NCBI GenBank assembly: GCA_002070185.1
Contig: MWCT01000001.1
Location: forward strand, 393,110-457,109
Direction of reading: 5' to 3'
Length of the DNA stretch: 64,000 nucleotides
Origin: a candidate division BRC1 bacterium ADurb.Bin183
GTDB taxonomy: Bacteria > Sumerlaeota > Sumerlaeia > MWCT01
Part shown: in pieces, positions 1 to 9,177 of the stretch
Position numbering within the stretch: the stretch's first letter is position 1
Layout of the letters: each line of letters starts with the position of its first letter
Made by a program: the position numbers and the translations under genes
The notes under the pieces: model-generated
The model's input: the letters and a program-made list of their open reading frames with translations, nothing else
Databases searched by the model: none
What the model was told of the DNA's origin: nothing

Positions 1-2420
1 ATCTTGCCCGAGCCGATGCCATTGAGGCTCTGACCGCAGTCGAGTTTTATATTATCGAAAGACAATCCATGTTTTGTGAAAAGGAATGTCCCATTAATAT
101 TTTTCAAAGCGGCGGGCATATCAACATAGGCGAATCCGGCGCCGCGAGCCTGTATTTCGCCGCGGAAACCATATCGCGTTTCATCGGGTTGCATCATTTG
201 ATAAAAGGCTTTGCGCAAGTTGGCGGAGGCAAAGGTTGCCTCCAACCCCAGCTCAATAGTTCCGGATGCGCTGAAATCCTCCTTGAGGGCGGGGAAAACA
301 TCCAGCAATTTTCCAAGGTCAAAAAATCCATCAAGCCGGGCGGTATATTTTCCGCCAGCCATTTTCCCGTTCAATTGAAAAGGCATATCCGCGTATTTTG
401 CCTTTAAGGTTTCAAGATTGAGATAACCGGGCGCAAATTGAAATACGGCGGCGCCTTCCTCCAAGCGAATCGGCTTTGGCGAAAGCCCCGGGTTAAATGA
501 AAAATCATCGAGCGCAATCTCCCCCGATGGAATCATTTCGAACGGATTCAAAAGCGGTCCTTTGAGATTGATGCTGCCCCGAGCGCGACCTTTGAGAGCG
601 CCTTCAAGGGCAGCCAACCGGAGGCGGTCCGGCAAAAAGGGGATAACCGTTTCAATATCTCCTTTGCCTTCGACGGCAAGGCTCGCATTCGGCTGCGCCC
701 AGAAACGCGGCTCGCCGGTCAACAAACCGTCAATTTTGAATGATGCGTTTGCCAGACGTCCCTGCACTTCTCGCAACTCCATCAATTGTGGGCGCATATC
801 CATCTTTCCGGTGGAGATAAATAACGGCTCCGGCAAAATCGGATGAATGAACGAGCAATCCCGAATCTCCGCCAGAGCATGAAAGGTTTTGCAAGAAGCG
901 GGGACGCCGTTTTGGGGGAGCGCCATTTCAAGCGTCCCGGTTGTGTTTATCCAACCGGATATTTCTAATTCCTCCGGCAGTCCGGCATGACCCAACATCA
1001 GGTCAATATCGCCGACAGACAAATCCGCGCCCCACAACAGTTCAGCGGATTTGGGCTGCGAAATATCGGGAGCTCCGGAGATTTTTCCGGAGACTTGGAA
1101 ATTTCCATCTCCGAATTTTCCTCTCACATCCGTGAACGACGCGTTCGTGTTATTGATTTGAAACACGCCGGAAAGTTCCGTCAACGGCAGCGGAAAATCC
1201 TGATGCCGTATGGCGATATTTTTAAAAGGGACCCTCCCTTCGATTTTAATTTCTTGAAGATTTTTTAACGAGCCTTCCGCATTGAGGACAAGGCTCAACG
1301 ACTCGCGCTGAATCGCCATGTCCATGCGGGGCGGTAGAAAGAGCCCTTTTATCCGCTCCAGAATCAATCGGGAGATGGGCGTCTGTTCCAGAGTAAGGTT
1401 GAAGGGCATATCTTGATGCAGCGCCGTTTCTGAGCGAATGTTCAGAAAAGAATCGCCGATAACAATTGATGCGGGATCCAGTTTGAGCCGCCCCAAGACA
1501 AAATCCAAAATCCCATGCGTTTCCACGCGCAGGCTTGGTTCGCGAAAAGCGCCGGCAATGCCGGGCAAACGCAGAGAAACGGCGTCTGTGTCCAGAATGG
1601 AATCAAAAATCAGGTAACGGTTGGAAATAGCCGTGTCGCTTTCAATCCGCAAGTTTTTCACATCCATCTGGATACCCTTCATAGGAAAGGTATAGTTTCC
1701 CATGAGGATATGCGAGAATAGGGCGACAAATCGTTGGGGCTTTTTATCCGGCGAAAAAACCATAAACCCTTCCATCTCTCCTACCACTTCCGTGCGGATG
1801 GTTCCTTTCATCGTCATGCGCGTATTCATTCCCGGCTCATCATAAAACCAAAGTTGGATAGGGCGCAGCGACAAAATGGGACGTCCGGAGATTTTGCCTT
1901 TTTTGGATGCGGTGTAAAGGGGGATGGCGTCCAGAGTGACGCCGATGCGGGGAATGGAAGCCGGTCGTTTATCGCCTTTGATTGCAGACAGTTTGCTCAA
2001 AATTCCGAGCAGATGGTCGAATCGTTTATCAATATCCAGCCTGCCATTCGACCAGATAAGCGGGATATGCATGGGGCAATTCAGGCGGATTTCTCTGATG
2101 GCGCCGGCATCGAGCGAACGAATTTTTTTTGGCGGAAAGGTGATTTTGATATTGCGAAGGAGTATCTCCTGATGCTCTTCATCGGGCGGGGCAATCGCGA
2201 TTTTGTTGATAGTCGCCAGCCCTCGCGAGAGGTAAAGCCGAACGCCCTTTGCCTCCACTTTGGCGTCCATGCTGTCGGAGAGCATGGAGCTGAAATAATC
2301 ATTCAACCGCTTCCCAGAAAGGGGAAACAAATAAAATAAAACGCCGAGAATCGCCATGCCAAAGATGACGTAGAAAACAAAACGCAATAACCATTTTTTA
2401 TATCGCCGCAAAATTATCAA
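1..2420 (-). CDS. AsmA-like envelope protein, partial (C-terminus beyond window edge)
   Basis: The minus strand is open from a TTG codon at 2420 to base 1 with no stop, about 806 codons, so the C-terminus is missing. The start follows a weak GGATG; no ATG lies in frame near it. Residues 10-30 form a single N-terminal membrane anchor after a short basic stretch (RRYKK). The rest is a long, low-cysteine, beta-rich sequence with repeated patterns such as 'GKISGAP', 'GDIDLMLG' and 'NGKMAGGKYTARLDG'. This is the style of AsmA/DUF3971/TamB-like proteins, which are anchored in the inner membrane, span the periplasm and are linked to lipid or outer-membrane protein homeostasis. The family call rests on overall pattern, not on a unique motif. 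A DUF1460 lipoprotein gene lies just upstream on the same strand (57-bp gap), so the two may be co-transcribed. Confidence 0.75.
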   Translation of the reverse strand, partial: MIILRRYKKWLLRFVFYVIFGMAILGVLFYLFPLSGKRLNDYFSSMLSDSMDAKVEAKGVRLYLSRGLATINKIAIAPPDEEHQEILLRNIKITFPPKKIRSLDAGAIREIRLNCPMHIPLIWSNGRLDIDKRFDHLLGILSKLSAIKGDKRPASIPRIGVTLDAIPLYTASKKGKISGRPILSLRPIQLWFYDEPGMNTRMTMKGTIRTEVVGEMEGFMVFSPDKKPQRFVALFSHILMGNYTFPMKGIQMDVKNLRIESDTAISNRYLIFDSILDTDAVSLRLPGIAGAFREPSLRVETHGILDFVLGRLKLDPASIVIGDSFLNIRSETALHQDMPFNLTLEQTPISRLILERIKGLFLPPRMDMAIQRESLSLVLNAEGSLKNLQEIKIEGRVPFKNIAIRHQDFPLPLTELSGVFQINNTNASFTDVRGKFGDGNFQVSGKISGAPDISQPKSAELLWGADLSVGDIDLMLGHAGLPEELEISGWINTTGTLEMALPQNGVPASCKTFHALAEIRDCSFIHPILPEPLFISTGKMDMRPQLMELREVQGRLANASFKIDGLLTGEPRFWAQPNASLAVEGKGDIETVIPFLPDRLRLAALEGALKGRARGSINLKGPLLNPFEMIPSGEIALDDFSFNPGLSPKPIRLEEGAAVFQFAPGYLNLETLKAKYADMPFQLNGKMAGGKYTARLDGFFDLGKLLDVFPALKEDFSASGTIELGLEATFASANLRKAFYQMMQPDETRYGFRGEIQARGAGFAYVDMPAALKNINGTFLFTKHGLSFDNIKLDCGQSLNGIGSGK

Positions 2421-2476
2421 CCATCATCCGCATTCTATCAAAGTACGCCGTTGGCAAATTTTAAAATCGTTTTTGA

Positions 2477-4462
2477 TTAATCCTTTTTCGGAGCCCAGCG
2501 GCGCCCGGGACCAAGCATAACGCCAACAGGGGGCTTGATAACCGGCGCATCCGGTCCGTCAATCTTACGCAGGTTTGCGATAGGGTCGGGTTTGAGCCGC
2601 AAGAATTTGAAGCCTCGGAACGGCGCCTTTTTTTCTTTGATGCGCTCCGCATTTTCCGCTGCAAGATTTTCGCAATATTCAAGTATAGGCTGTTCTTTGA
2701 CGCGGGGCGGGACGGAGTGCAAAAAATTTACCGTGCCGTCGGGACTGCGGGTAATCAACCCCACGTGGGAGGCGTAGCATTCCTTGCCGTTGCCATACAT
2801 GACATTGACGAAATCGCCATCCTGAAGCTCCTTGAGCATATCCGGCACAAATTTAATCGGGGTGAACCATGTGTTCAGCGCAAGGTCGGGGATATCCACA
2901 TCAATCCCGTAGCGGTTCTTGAAAAATTTATTGTAGTTGGTGCGCGCAATCATCGGCGCGGCATTCACAGTCATATATTTCCTGTTGATATCCTCCACAA
3001 GCCACTCATTGTTCACATCCCATTCTGCTTCTGTGTAATGGTTGCGGGTCAGGACGCCAATCTCGCCGTTTTTATATCGTATGCGCTGGAGGAATTGAAT
3101 GAACTCTTCCCAGCTGCGTGAAAGCGCCATGGCGTAGATGTGCTCGGCAAAAACCACGCAGTCGCTTTTGTGCAGCGTATAAATCGGTTCGTTATCATAA
3201 GTTTCAAACGGCGCCTCGCCCAAAAGGTAAAGTTGATAAGGCTGCCCGATATTCTTGCGAGCCAGATGGGCAATTCGCTTGCGGAGATTGGGCTCAGTCT
3301 CCTGAAGATATCCAAGATATTTGCCGAGCTGCTTTTCATTAAACTCATAAAGAGGGCGCGCCTTCAGGAGGGCAAGTTCGTCAAGTTGAATATCAAGTTT
3401 TTTCGCCGCCGCTTTATCCGTCTCCGTCAGTTCGGCGCGGGGCTCCGCCCATTCGGGATAGCGGAAGCGGGTTTGCAAAAGCCCGCGCGGTCCGCTCACA
3501 TGCGGCGCATCCGGTCCGTCCAGCGCCCACAATCGGGCAAGCGGGTCGGAGCTGGGGCGATAAAAACGAAAACCGAATACTTGCTCGCCTTCTTGATTGC
3601 CGGACTCTTTTTGTCCGCTGGATTTGCGATTGATATATTCGAGAAAAGGCTCCTCCCGCACAGCCCCCCGTTCGGCATGAATTATATCAAACGTTCCATC
3701 CCGCGCGGGAACAATCAAGCCCAGCGCAGATATTTTCTCCGGCTTTTCGATTCCAGCCACTATAGCGACAATGTCCGCCGCCTTTAAATCAAGGAGCAGC
3801 GTGCGCGCTAGTTCAAGAGGGATATAATCCGATTTAATCACATCTTCGCTGCAATCCTGCGCGATGCCCCATTGTTTGAAAAATTCTCTGCGGCGGGTTG
3901 AGACTTCAAAAGAGACAACCTTTTTCCCCGCCAGAGCATCATTCAACCCGGAAAGAAACCAGCGGTTGTTGGCGGGCAGCCAGTCGGCAAGGAGGTCATG
4001 ATTGCGGGCGGCAATTGAAATCTCTCCCCCTTTGTATCTCAAACGTTGCATAAGAACCAAAAAGGAACGCCAGTCATAGGCAACCGATGCGGCAAGGGTT
4101 TGCTCAATAAAGCTGATGCCATCCGTTTTTTCAAGGCAGTAAAGAGGGCGGGGGTCATAGAGTTCAAACGGCGCCTCGCCCAGAAGGGATGTAGCGGCGG
4201 GCTGCCCGACATGCTTGCGGGCAACGTGAACGATTCGTTTAGGCAGATTCGGTTCTTTTTCTTTCAGATGGCGCACATAAATATCCATTTCAGATTCGGA
4301 AAATTTGTAAATGGGTGTTTTTTCCAGAGCTTCCAGCGAACGGGTTTTTGTTTTTTTAAAGTTCCCCGCCTGATTTTTACAAAAGCAGGAACATCCTGCG
4401 GCAAAAAAAGCAACGCATGCTATGAGAAGAGCCGCCGCTGCGTAAAACCAAAAATTTTTCAT
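2477..4462 (-). CDS. Lipoprotein with two tandem DUF1460 (NlpC/P60-like) domains; first copy lacks catalytic residues
   Basis: The start is ATG 4462, preceded by GGAGGAGACC; the reading frame extends further upstream but without a comparable site. The 661-residue product has a lipoprotein signal with lipobox AAGC (Cys24). Two homologous halves follow, about residues 48-330 and 365-655, sharing 'LLGEAPFE.YD', a 'K(T/S)D' motif, 'QR(L/I)RYK.GEI' and 'DGPDAP'. They resemble DUF1460, a papain-fold group of N-acetylmuramoyl-L-alanine amidase-like proteins. The second half keeps the expected Cys435 (KSDCVVF) and His566 (ASHVGLI). The first has Gly115 (KTDGISF) and Ala246 (SALGLI) at these positions, so it should be inactive. 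Likely role: an outer-membrane or periplasmic cell-wall amidase or endopeptidase with a regulatory or binding pseudo-domain. Substrate is unknown. Confidence 0.85.
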   Translation of the reverse strand: MKNFWFYAAAALLIACVAFFAAGCSCFCKNQAGNFKKTKTRSLEALEKTPIYKFSESEMDIYVRHLKEKEPNLPKRIVHVARKHVGQPAATSLLGEAPFELYDPRPLYCLEKTDGISFIEQTLAASVAYDWRSFLVLMQRLRYKGGEISIAARNHDLLADWLPANNRWFLSGLNDALAGKKVVSFEVSTRRREFFKQWGIAQDCSEDVIKSDYIPLELARTLLLDLKAADIVAIVAGIEKPEKISALGLIVPARDGTFDIIHAERGAVREEPFLEYINRKSSGQKESGNQEGEQVFGFRFYRPSSDPLARLWALDGPDAPHVSGPRGLLQTRFRYPEWAEPRAELTETDKAAAKKLDIQLDELALLKARPLYEFNEKQLGKYLGYLQETEPNLRKRIAHLARKNIGQPYQLYLLGEAPFETYDNEPIYTLHKSDCVVFAEHIYAMALSRSWEEFIQFLQRIRYKNGEIGVLTRNHYTEAEWDVNNEWLVEDINRKYMTVNAAPMIARTNYNKFFKNRYGIDVDIPDLALNTWFTPIKFVPDMLKELQDGDFVNVMYGNGKECYASHVGLITRSPDGTVNFLHSVPPRVKEQPILEYCENLAAENAERIKEKKAPFRGFKFLRLKPDPIANLRKIDGPDAPVIKPPVGVMLGPGRRWAPKKD

Positions 4463-4613
4463 GGTCTCCTCCCTGCAAAAAATTGAAAGGATTCTACTTT
4501 TGCGCCATTGATTTGCAAGAGTATTGTTAATCGCCCCTTTCAATTTTCTTGACGCCGTGCGATTGTTTGGCAAATCCTGATATTTATATTATGAAAAAGT
4601 GTGGAGGTCGCAA

Positions 4614-6056
4614 TTGCCGCAGATGAATGAAACGGAACTCCGCGGGATTGTGGAGTCAGTGGTCAGGAAAATGTTGGGCGGCGCGCCGCCGGCTTCCGCG
4701 CCCGAGCGCCCAAAAGCTTCATCCTATTCTCCGCGTCCTCGCGGCGTATATGAAACGGTGGACGCCGCAGTGCAAGCCGCGCGCGAGGCGTTTCGCGTCC
4801 TGAACAGCATGACGCTGGAGCAGCGCGCCAAAATCATCTCCGCCATTCGCGCCTGCGGCATAAAAAACGCCCGCGAATTTGCCGAGCGCACCATCAAAGA
4901 AACAGGCATGGGCAGATTGCAGGATAAACTCAACAAGATGTTCTCATCGGCGGAGCGCACTCCCGGCATCGAGGACATCGCCACTGCCGCTTGGAGCGGC
5001 GACAGCGGACTCACCACAGAAGAGATGGCGCCTTGGGGCGTCATCGCCGCCGTTACGCCCTCAACGCATCCGGTCCCTACGCTCATAAACAACGCCATTT
5101 CTATGGTGGCGGCGGGAAACGCTGTTGTGTTTGCGCCGCATCCGGCATCAAAAAATGTTTTTCTTTATGCCATCGGTTTGATAAACGACGCAATAACAGA
5201 GGCGGGCGGACCGGAAAATATCCTTGTTACTACAGCCGAGCCAACAATAGAATCGGCGGCGGAGTTGTTCAAACATCCGGGAGCTCCTCTGCTCACGGTT
5301 ACGGGAGGACCCGGTGTTGTTAAAGCGGCGATGCAATCAACAAAAAAGGTCATCGCCGCAGGTCCGGGAAATCCGCCTGTTGTTGTGGATGAAACGGCGG
5401 ATATTCAACAAGCCGTTGCGGACATCATCGAGGGCGCCGGTTTTGATAATAACATTTTGTGTGTGGCGGAAAAGGAAATTTTCGTTGTGGACTCCGTGTT
5501 CGATATCTTCATGCGGGAAATGGCTTTGCAGGGGCAGGTCAAACTGGAAAGACCGCAGATTGAAATACTCGCCAAAGAATCGTTTGTCCCGAGCAAGGGC
5601 GGGCATTTTGTCCTCAATCGCGAATTGGTCGGGCGCTGCGCTTGCGTGTTGGCGGAACGAATCGGAATGAAACTCACAGAAGAAACGCGGCTGCTCTTTG
5701 GCGAGGTGGAGCATGACCACATCTTTGTGATGGAAGAGCAGATGATGCCTTTTTTGCCGATAGTGCGCGTGCCGGATGTCCGGCGCGGCATCGAACTGGC
5801 GATTATGGCGGAGGGCGCGCGTTTCCACACCGCGCTGATGCACTCGCGCAATATAGCCTCCATGCACGAGATGGCGCGGCGTGTGAACACAACCATCTTT
5901 ATCAAAAACGGCTCATGCCTTGCGGGGCTGGGAGTCGGCGGCGAGGGGACGCTCTCCTTCACCATCGCCACTCCCACCGGCGAAGGCGTGACCACGGCGC
6001 GCACCTTCACGCGGCGCCGGCGTTGCGCTTTGAAACGCTATTTCCATATTGTGTGA
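4614..6056 (+). CDS. Microcompartment CoA-acylating aldehyde dehydrogenase (PduP/EutE family)
   Basis: This enzyme should oxidise an aldehyde to acyl-CoA with NAD+ inside a bacterial microcompartment. Two starts compete: TTG 4614, ideally spaced from GGAGG at 4603-4607, and ATG 4623, which gives MNETELRGIVESVVRKML, a typical amphipathic encapsulation helix. A Pro/Ala-rich linker joins this helix to the dehydrogenase core, as in PduP. Counting from ATG 4623, the catalytic Cys is residue 280 in 'DNNILCVAEKE'; 'TPSTHPVPTLINNAI' and 'FAPHPASK' are the conserved cofactor-domain motifs. The C-terminus 'GEGVTTARTFTRRRR' is family-typical, and length is normal. PduL begins 11 bases after the stop. 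No diol dehydratase, lyase or aldolase that would supply the aldehyde is nearby. Confidence 0.93.
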   Translation: MPQMNETELRGIVESVVRKMLGGAPPASAPERPKASSYSPRPRGVYETVDAAVQAAREAFRVLNSMTLEQRAKIISAIRACGIKNAREFAERTIKETGMGRLQDKLNKMFSSAERTPGIEDIATAAWSGDSGLTTEEMAPWGVIAAVTPSTHPVPTLINNAISMVAAGNAVVFAPHPASKNVFLYAIGLINDAITEAGGPENILVTTAEPTIESAAELFKHPGAPLLTVTGGPGVVKAAMQSTKKVIAAGPGNPPVVVDETADIQQAVADIIEGAGFDNNILCVAEKEIFVVDSVFDIFMREMALQGQVKLERPQIEILAKESFVPSKGGHFVLNRELVGRCACVLAERIGMKLTEETRLLFGEVEHDHIFVMEEQMMPFLPIVRVPDVRRGIELAIMAEGARFHTALMHSRNIASMHEMARRVNTTIFIKNGSCLAGLGVGGEGTLSFTIATPTGEGVTTARTFTRRRRCALKRYFHIV

Positions 6057-6066
6057 GGCGGCGGCT

Positions 6067-6711
6067 GTGGATGAAAAATTAATTCGAAGAATAGTCGAAA
6101 AGATTGTGGCGGAGATGATAGAGGGCAGAGTTTCATCGGCATCCCCGCCCGCCGTTGATCCCGAAGTGGCAAAAGGGGTTGTGCCGCTGGGGGTTTCGGT
6201 GAGGCATGCCCACCTTTCAAAGGAGCATATAGAGCGTCTTTTCGGCAGCGGGCATCAACTCACGCCGCATCGGGACCTTTTGCAAAAAGGGGAATATGCG
6301 GCTTCGGAGACTGTTTCGCTTGTGGGACCAAAAATGCGCGCGTTGGAAAACGTCCGCGTCCTTGGACCCGCGCGCGGAAACTCGCAGGTGGAGATTTCTC
6401 TCACCGATGCAGTTTATCTGGGGATTCGCCCGCCCGTGCGCCCATCGGGCAATCATGAAGGAACGCCGGGCATTTTGATTGTGGGTCCGGCGGGCTTTGT
6501 GAATCTGGAATCGGGCGTGATTCGCGTGAGGGTGCGCGGGGATCGTCCGCTAATCTATTATGACGTTCAGGTGCGCGTTCACGAAACATTCGTGGCGCAG
6601 ATGCATTTGGACACAGACGATGCCAATGCGGCTGGGCTTCGGGACGGGGACAAGGTTCAAATTATCCTTTGCGAAAACGACTGCCGCATCTGCGACACAA
6701 TCAGGAAATAA
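6067..6711 (+). CDS. pduL: PduL-type phosphate acyltransferase
   Basis: PduL converts acyl-CoA plus phosphate to acyl-phosphate and free CoA, recycling CoA within a microcompartment. I chose GTG 6067, which follows GAGGCGG; a TTG at 6049 in the same frame is possible but overlaps the upstream gene. The N-terminus VDEKLIRRIVEKIVAEM is an encapsulation-type amphipathic helix. The core has 'VPLGVSVRHAHLS', whose HAH is the zinc-binding motif, and a second half with 'VHETFVAQMHLDTDDANAAG' carrying further metal ligands. Length (about 214 residues) is normal. It sits directly behind the aldehyde dehydrogenase gene, its functional partner, and the two surely form one transcript. No acetate or propionate kinase gene is in the window. 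Confidence 0.93.
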   Translation: MDEKLIRRIVEKIVAEMIEGRVSSASPPAVDPEVAKGVVPLGVSVRHAHLSKEHIERLFGSGHQLTPHRDLLQKGEYAASETVSLVGPKMRALENVRVLGPARGNSQVEISLTDAVYLGIRPPVRPSGNHEGTPGILIVGPAGFVNLESGVIRVRVRGDRPLIYYDVQVRVHETFVAQMHLDTDDANAAGLRDGDKVQIILCENDCRICDTIRK

Positions 6712-6717
6712 ACGCTG

Positions 6718-7824
6718 TTATTCAGTCTGCGCCTGCGCGTCGGCTGGGGGAACAAGAGCCGGTGGCGGTGGCGGCGGCGGCTGCAGCGTGCCTGTGGTTG
6801 CCATAGCGTCGGATTTCGCCTGCGGCGTTTTGCTTGTCAATTTAATCGGCAGGCTGATTTCCAATTTCAACAAACCCATGATATCGCCGGCGGGATCGCT
6901 CATCTGCGTTTCGTTCATTTTGGACGTAGGCACTTTGGCGCTGAATTTGCGCATGGCATTGGGAGGAACGGTCGCCTTATTCGGTTCGGCGGAGTCGGGA
7001 ATCGTCACATTGATGGGGGTATTTTGTTTATTATGGAAATGCAGATCCACTGTGGTGGTTTCAGGTCCGGGATGGGAGCCGATAACGGAAACAGCCAAAC
7101 CTGAAGCCTCAAAATCTATGCGCCCGTAAATCAGGAATGAGTAAGTTTTGCGCTTGGGATCATTGGTCTCGATACTAATCTGATCCCTTATAATGCTGGT
7201 TTGGGGATCGGGAGAAAAGTGGATTTCCATATTGACGCGCCCGCCGGGGGCAATGGTGCTCGGACCGAGGAGTTTTGCCTGAATGCCCGGGCGGGTGGGT
7301 TTGATGGCTATGACCTCAAGCGGCTGATCGCCCAGATTCATGACGGAGGCTGTAGTGCTGCGCGTCTCGCCGATTTTAAGATTTTGCAAATTCCAAGAGT
7401 ATGGACGAACGGCGACTTCGGGGGCGGGCATTTTTTGCACATCCCCACTGATGGTCAGTTTGAGAACGTTTGAGGTGGGGTCGTTGGTCTGAACATAAAT
7501 GTATTTAGACTGCTTCCCCACGCGCCCGGCTGTGTTGAAAATGACCTCCACGGAGGTTTGTCCGCCGGGCTGAATGATTTTTTCAGCCGGGGTGACCGCC
7601 GTACATCCGCATGAAGAACGCACGTTGGTTATTTGCAAAGCCTCATCGCCTTTGTTTTGTATAATGTAATTGTGTTTGATGGAATCTCCTTCCATAGCCG
7701 TCTTGAAATCATATTCAGGTTCAGGGCTGAAAACCTGCGGCGCGGCGCTTGCGCCAACGGCAATCCACAATAAAGCCGCCAGAAGAAACAATATCGCAAA
7801 TAAGCGAAAACCGTTGCGTTCCAT
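6718..7824 (-). CDS. Secreted DUF1573 domain protein
   Basis: The start ATG 7824 is preceded by AAGGAG, giving 368 residues; the frame runs further upstream without a good site. A signal peptide (about residues 1-24, cleavage near ASA-AP) precedes a DUF1573 domain at about 25-125, with the hallmark 'YIIQNKGDEALQITNVRSSC' followed by GCT. A second Ig-like/ASH-type beta domain fills about 135-240, containing 'NLGDQPLEVIAIKP' and 'SIETNDPKRK'. A third beta-rich part and a proline run plus Q/A-rich end close the protein. DUF1573 proteins are periplasmic or surface proteins of unknown function, abundant in Bacteroidetes and PVC bacteria. The gene converges with pduL, ending 7 bases beyond it. Confidence 0.85.
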   Translation of the reverse strand: MERNGFRLFAILFLLAALLWIAVGASAAPQVFSPEPEYDFKTAMEGDSIKHNYIIQNKGDEALQITNVRSSCGCTAVTPAEKIIQPGGQTSVEVIFNTAGRVGKQSKYIYVQTNDPTSNVLKLTISGDVQKMPAPEVAVRPYSWNLQNLKIGETRSTTASVMNLGDQPLEVIAIKPTRPGIQAKLLGPSTIAPGGRVNMEIHFSPDPQTSIIRDQISIETNDPKRKTYSFLIYGRIDFEASGLAVSVIGSHPGPETTTVDLHFHNKQNTPINVTIPDSAEPNKATVPPNAMRKFSAKVPTSKMNETQMSDPAGDIMGLLKLEISLPIKLTSKTPQAKSDAMATTGTLQPPPPPPPALVPPADAQAQTE

Positions 7825-8020
7825 TGTCCAAAACTCCTTCAAAAAAAGATGAAGATGGCAGTTGTCACCATGGTAAAAAAAACAAGGTGAGATTCTTTTA
7901 TTGGAGGATATGCGTGTCAAGAGTTAATAAGATTTTTTTATGAAGCGATGGCACAATTCTTTTTCGTTGACGCAAAAAGGCGCAAAGAACGATTTTCACA
8001 AAAGAAAGCAGGGAGATAGA

Positions 8021-8404
8021 ATGCACGAAAAAGGATATCCTCGGGACCCGAAAGATTTGGAAGCCGAGGTCGGCGCGGTTGTCCGCATCAAAGATATAGA
8101 AGAGCTCTATAAATTGAAAGAAGAGGTCGCTATCAAGTGGTGGGAGACCGGACTGATTATCCTGCTTTTTGCCTCCGGGTTCGGGTTTTTGTTGACGGCA
8201 ACTCAGCTGATTCCTGTTAAGGAACCGCTTCTTTACTGGTTCAGCCTTTTTTGGGTGGCGGCGATTTTGCTGACGATGATTGGTTGCATCGAGTTTTTGA
8301 TTGGCAAGATTCGCGCCCTGAGACGGCTTTATGAGATTCAGACGCGTCTCCTCATGACCATTCAAAAAGACCTCGACGAAATCAAAAAACGGCATGCTTC
8401 GTAA
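8021..8404 (+). CDS. Small membrane protein, unknown function
   Basis: The start ATG 8021 follows GGGAGATAGA, giving 127 residues. An N-terminal charged cytosolic segment of about 45 residues (many Glu, Lys, Asp) leads into two membrane helices at about 45-65 ('TGLIILLFASGFGFLL') and 75-100. A basic, amphipathic, coiled-coil-like tail rich in Lys, Arg and Glu follows. I do not recognise the family. It could be a small scaffold or a component of an envelope complex. It stands alone between divergent and convergent neighbours: its promoter region is shared with the DUF1573 gene, and its stop abuts the comF-like stop from the other strand. Confidence 0.7.
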   Translation: MHEKGYPRDPKDLEAEVGAVVRIKDIEELYKLKEEVAIKWWETGLIILLFASGFGFLLTATQLIPVKEPLLYWFSLFWVAAILLTMIGCIEFLIGKIRALRRLYEIQTRLLMTIQKDLDEIKKRHAS

Positions 8405-9169
8405 TTAATCGGATTTTATTGCACGGCAGACTGTCATTGCGGTGATTTCCCACGCCCCCGCCTCTTTTAAAACCTTTGAACAGGCATTGAGGGTATTGCC
8501 GGTTGTGTAAACGTCATCCAGCAACAAAATGTGCGCTCTGCTGTAGGGCTCTGTAAATCTGGCGGCAAAGGCATCGCGGACATTGGCGTGGCGTTTGGCG
8601 TGCGAGAGGCGCGTCTGCGGTTTGGTGGCGCGGCGGCGGCTCAAGACTTCTGTCCAAAGAGGAATCCCCAGCATTTTCGCAAGGATGCGCCCTATCTCCT
8701 CCGCCTGATTGTAACCTCGATGAAAGAAGCGAAGAAAATGAAGCGGCACAGGTATAAGGACATCGAACCTTACGCCCTTCATCTCCGTCTCAATGAACAT
8801 GAAAAGGGTTCGGGCGAAAAATTCCGCCATCTCCAGTCTGCGGTTGAATTTGAAAGCGATGATTCCATCAGCAACAGCTCCCTGATAAAGGAGCGCCGCG
8901 CGGGCGCGGGTGAAATGAACGGGCAAGGCGGGACAATTTCGGCAGCGTTTTTCCTCATTCGGCGCGCCATGAATCGGCGCCCCGCACAAATCGCAAAAAC
9001 GTTTTGAGATATATTCGAATCCGCTGCGGCACGATCCGCAAAAGATATCCTCGTCCGGCGCGAGCCGCTCTTTGCAGCTCGCGCACATCGGCGGGAAAAA
9101 GAACGCAAGCGCGTCCTCATAAATGCGTCGAATGGGGTTTTCGTAGGCGGATTTTTGAGCGCGGAGCAT
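8405..9169 (-). CDS. ComF family phosphoribosyltransferase-like protein
   Basis: 254 residues. The N-terminal zinc-finger region has CxxC pairs 'CASC', 'CGSC', 'CDLC' and 'CRNC'. The C-terminal phosphoribosyltransferase fold carries the PRPP-binding motif 'ILLLDDVYTTGNT' near residue 205. 'GYNQAEEIGRILA' and 'TKPQTRLSHAKRHANVRDAF' are the other ComF signatures. ComF/GntX proteins act in DNA uptake in naturally competent bacteria, but many non-competent species keep one with unknown function. The ribosome-binding site before ATG 9169 is weak. The Gfo/Idh/MocA gene ends only 8 bases upstream, so this gene is probably the second of a two-gene transcript. Confidence 0.93.
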   Translation of the reverse strand: MLRAQKSAYENPIRRIYEDALAFFFPPMCASCKERLAPDEDIFCGSCRSGFEYISKRFCDLCGAPIHGAPNEEKRCRNCPALPVHFTRARAALLYQGAVADGIIAFKFNRRLEMAEFFARTLFMFIETEMKGVRFDVLIPVPLHFLRFFHRGYNQAEEIGRILAKMLGIPLWTEVLSRRRATKPQTRLSHAKRHANVRDAFAARFTEPYSRAHILLLDDVYTTGNTLNACSKVLKEAGAWEITAMTVCRAIKSD

Positions 9170-9177
9170 TCGGCTCT

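Noticed and set aside
69-2339. Several plus-strand frames of 60-200 codons
   Set aside because: They are antisense to the continuous AsmA-like frame on the minus strand and have no coherent protein character.
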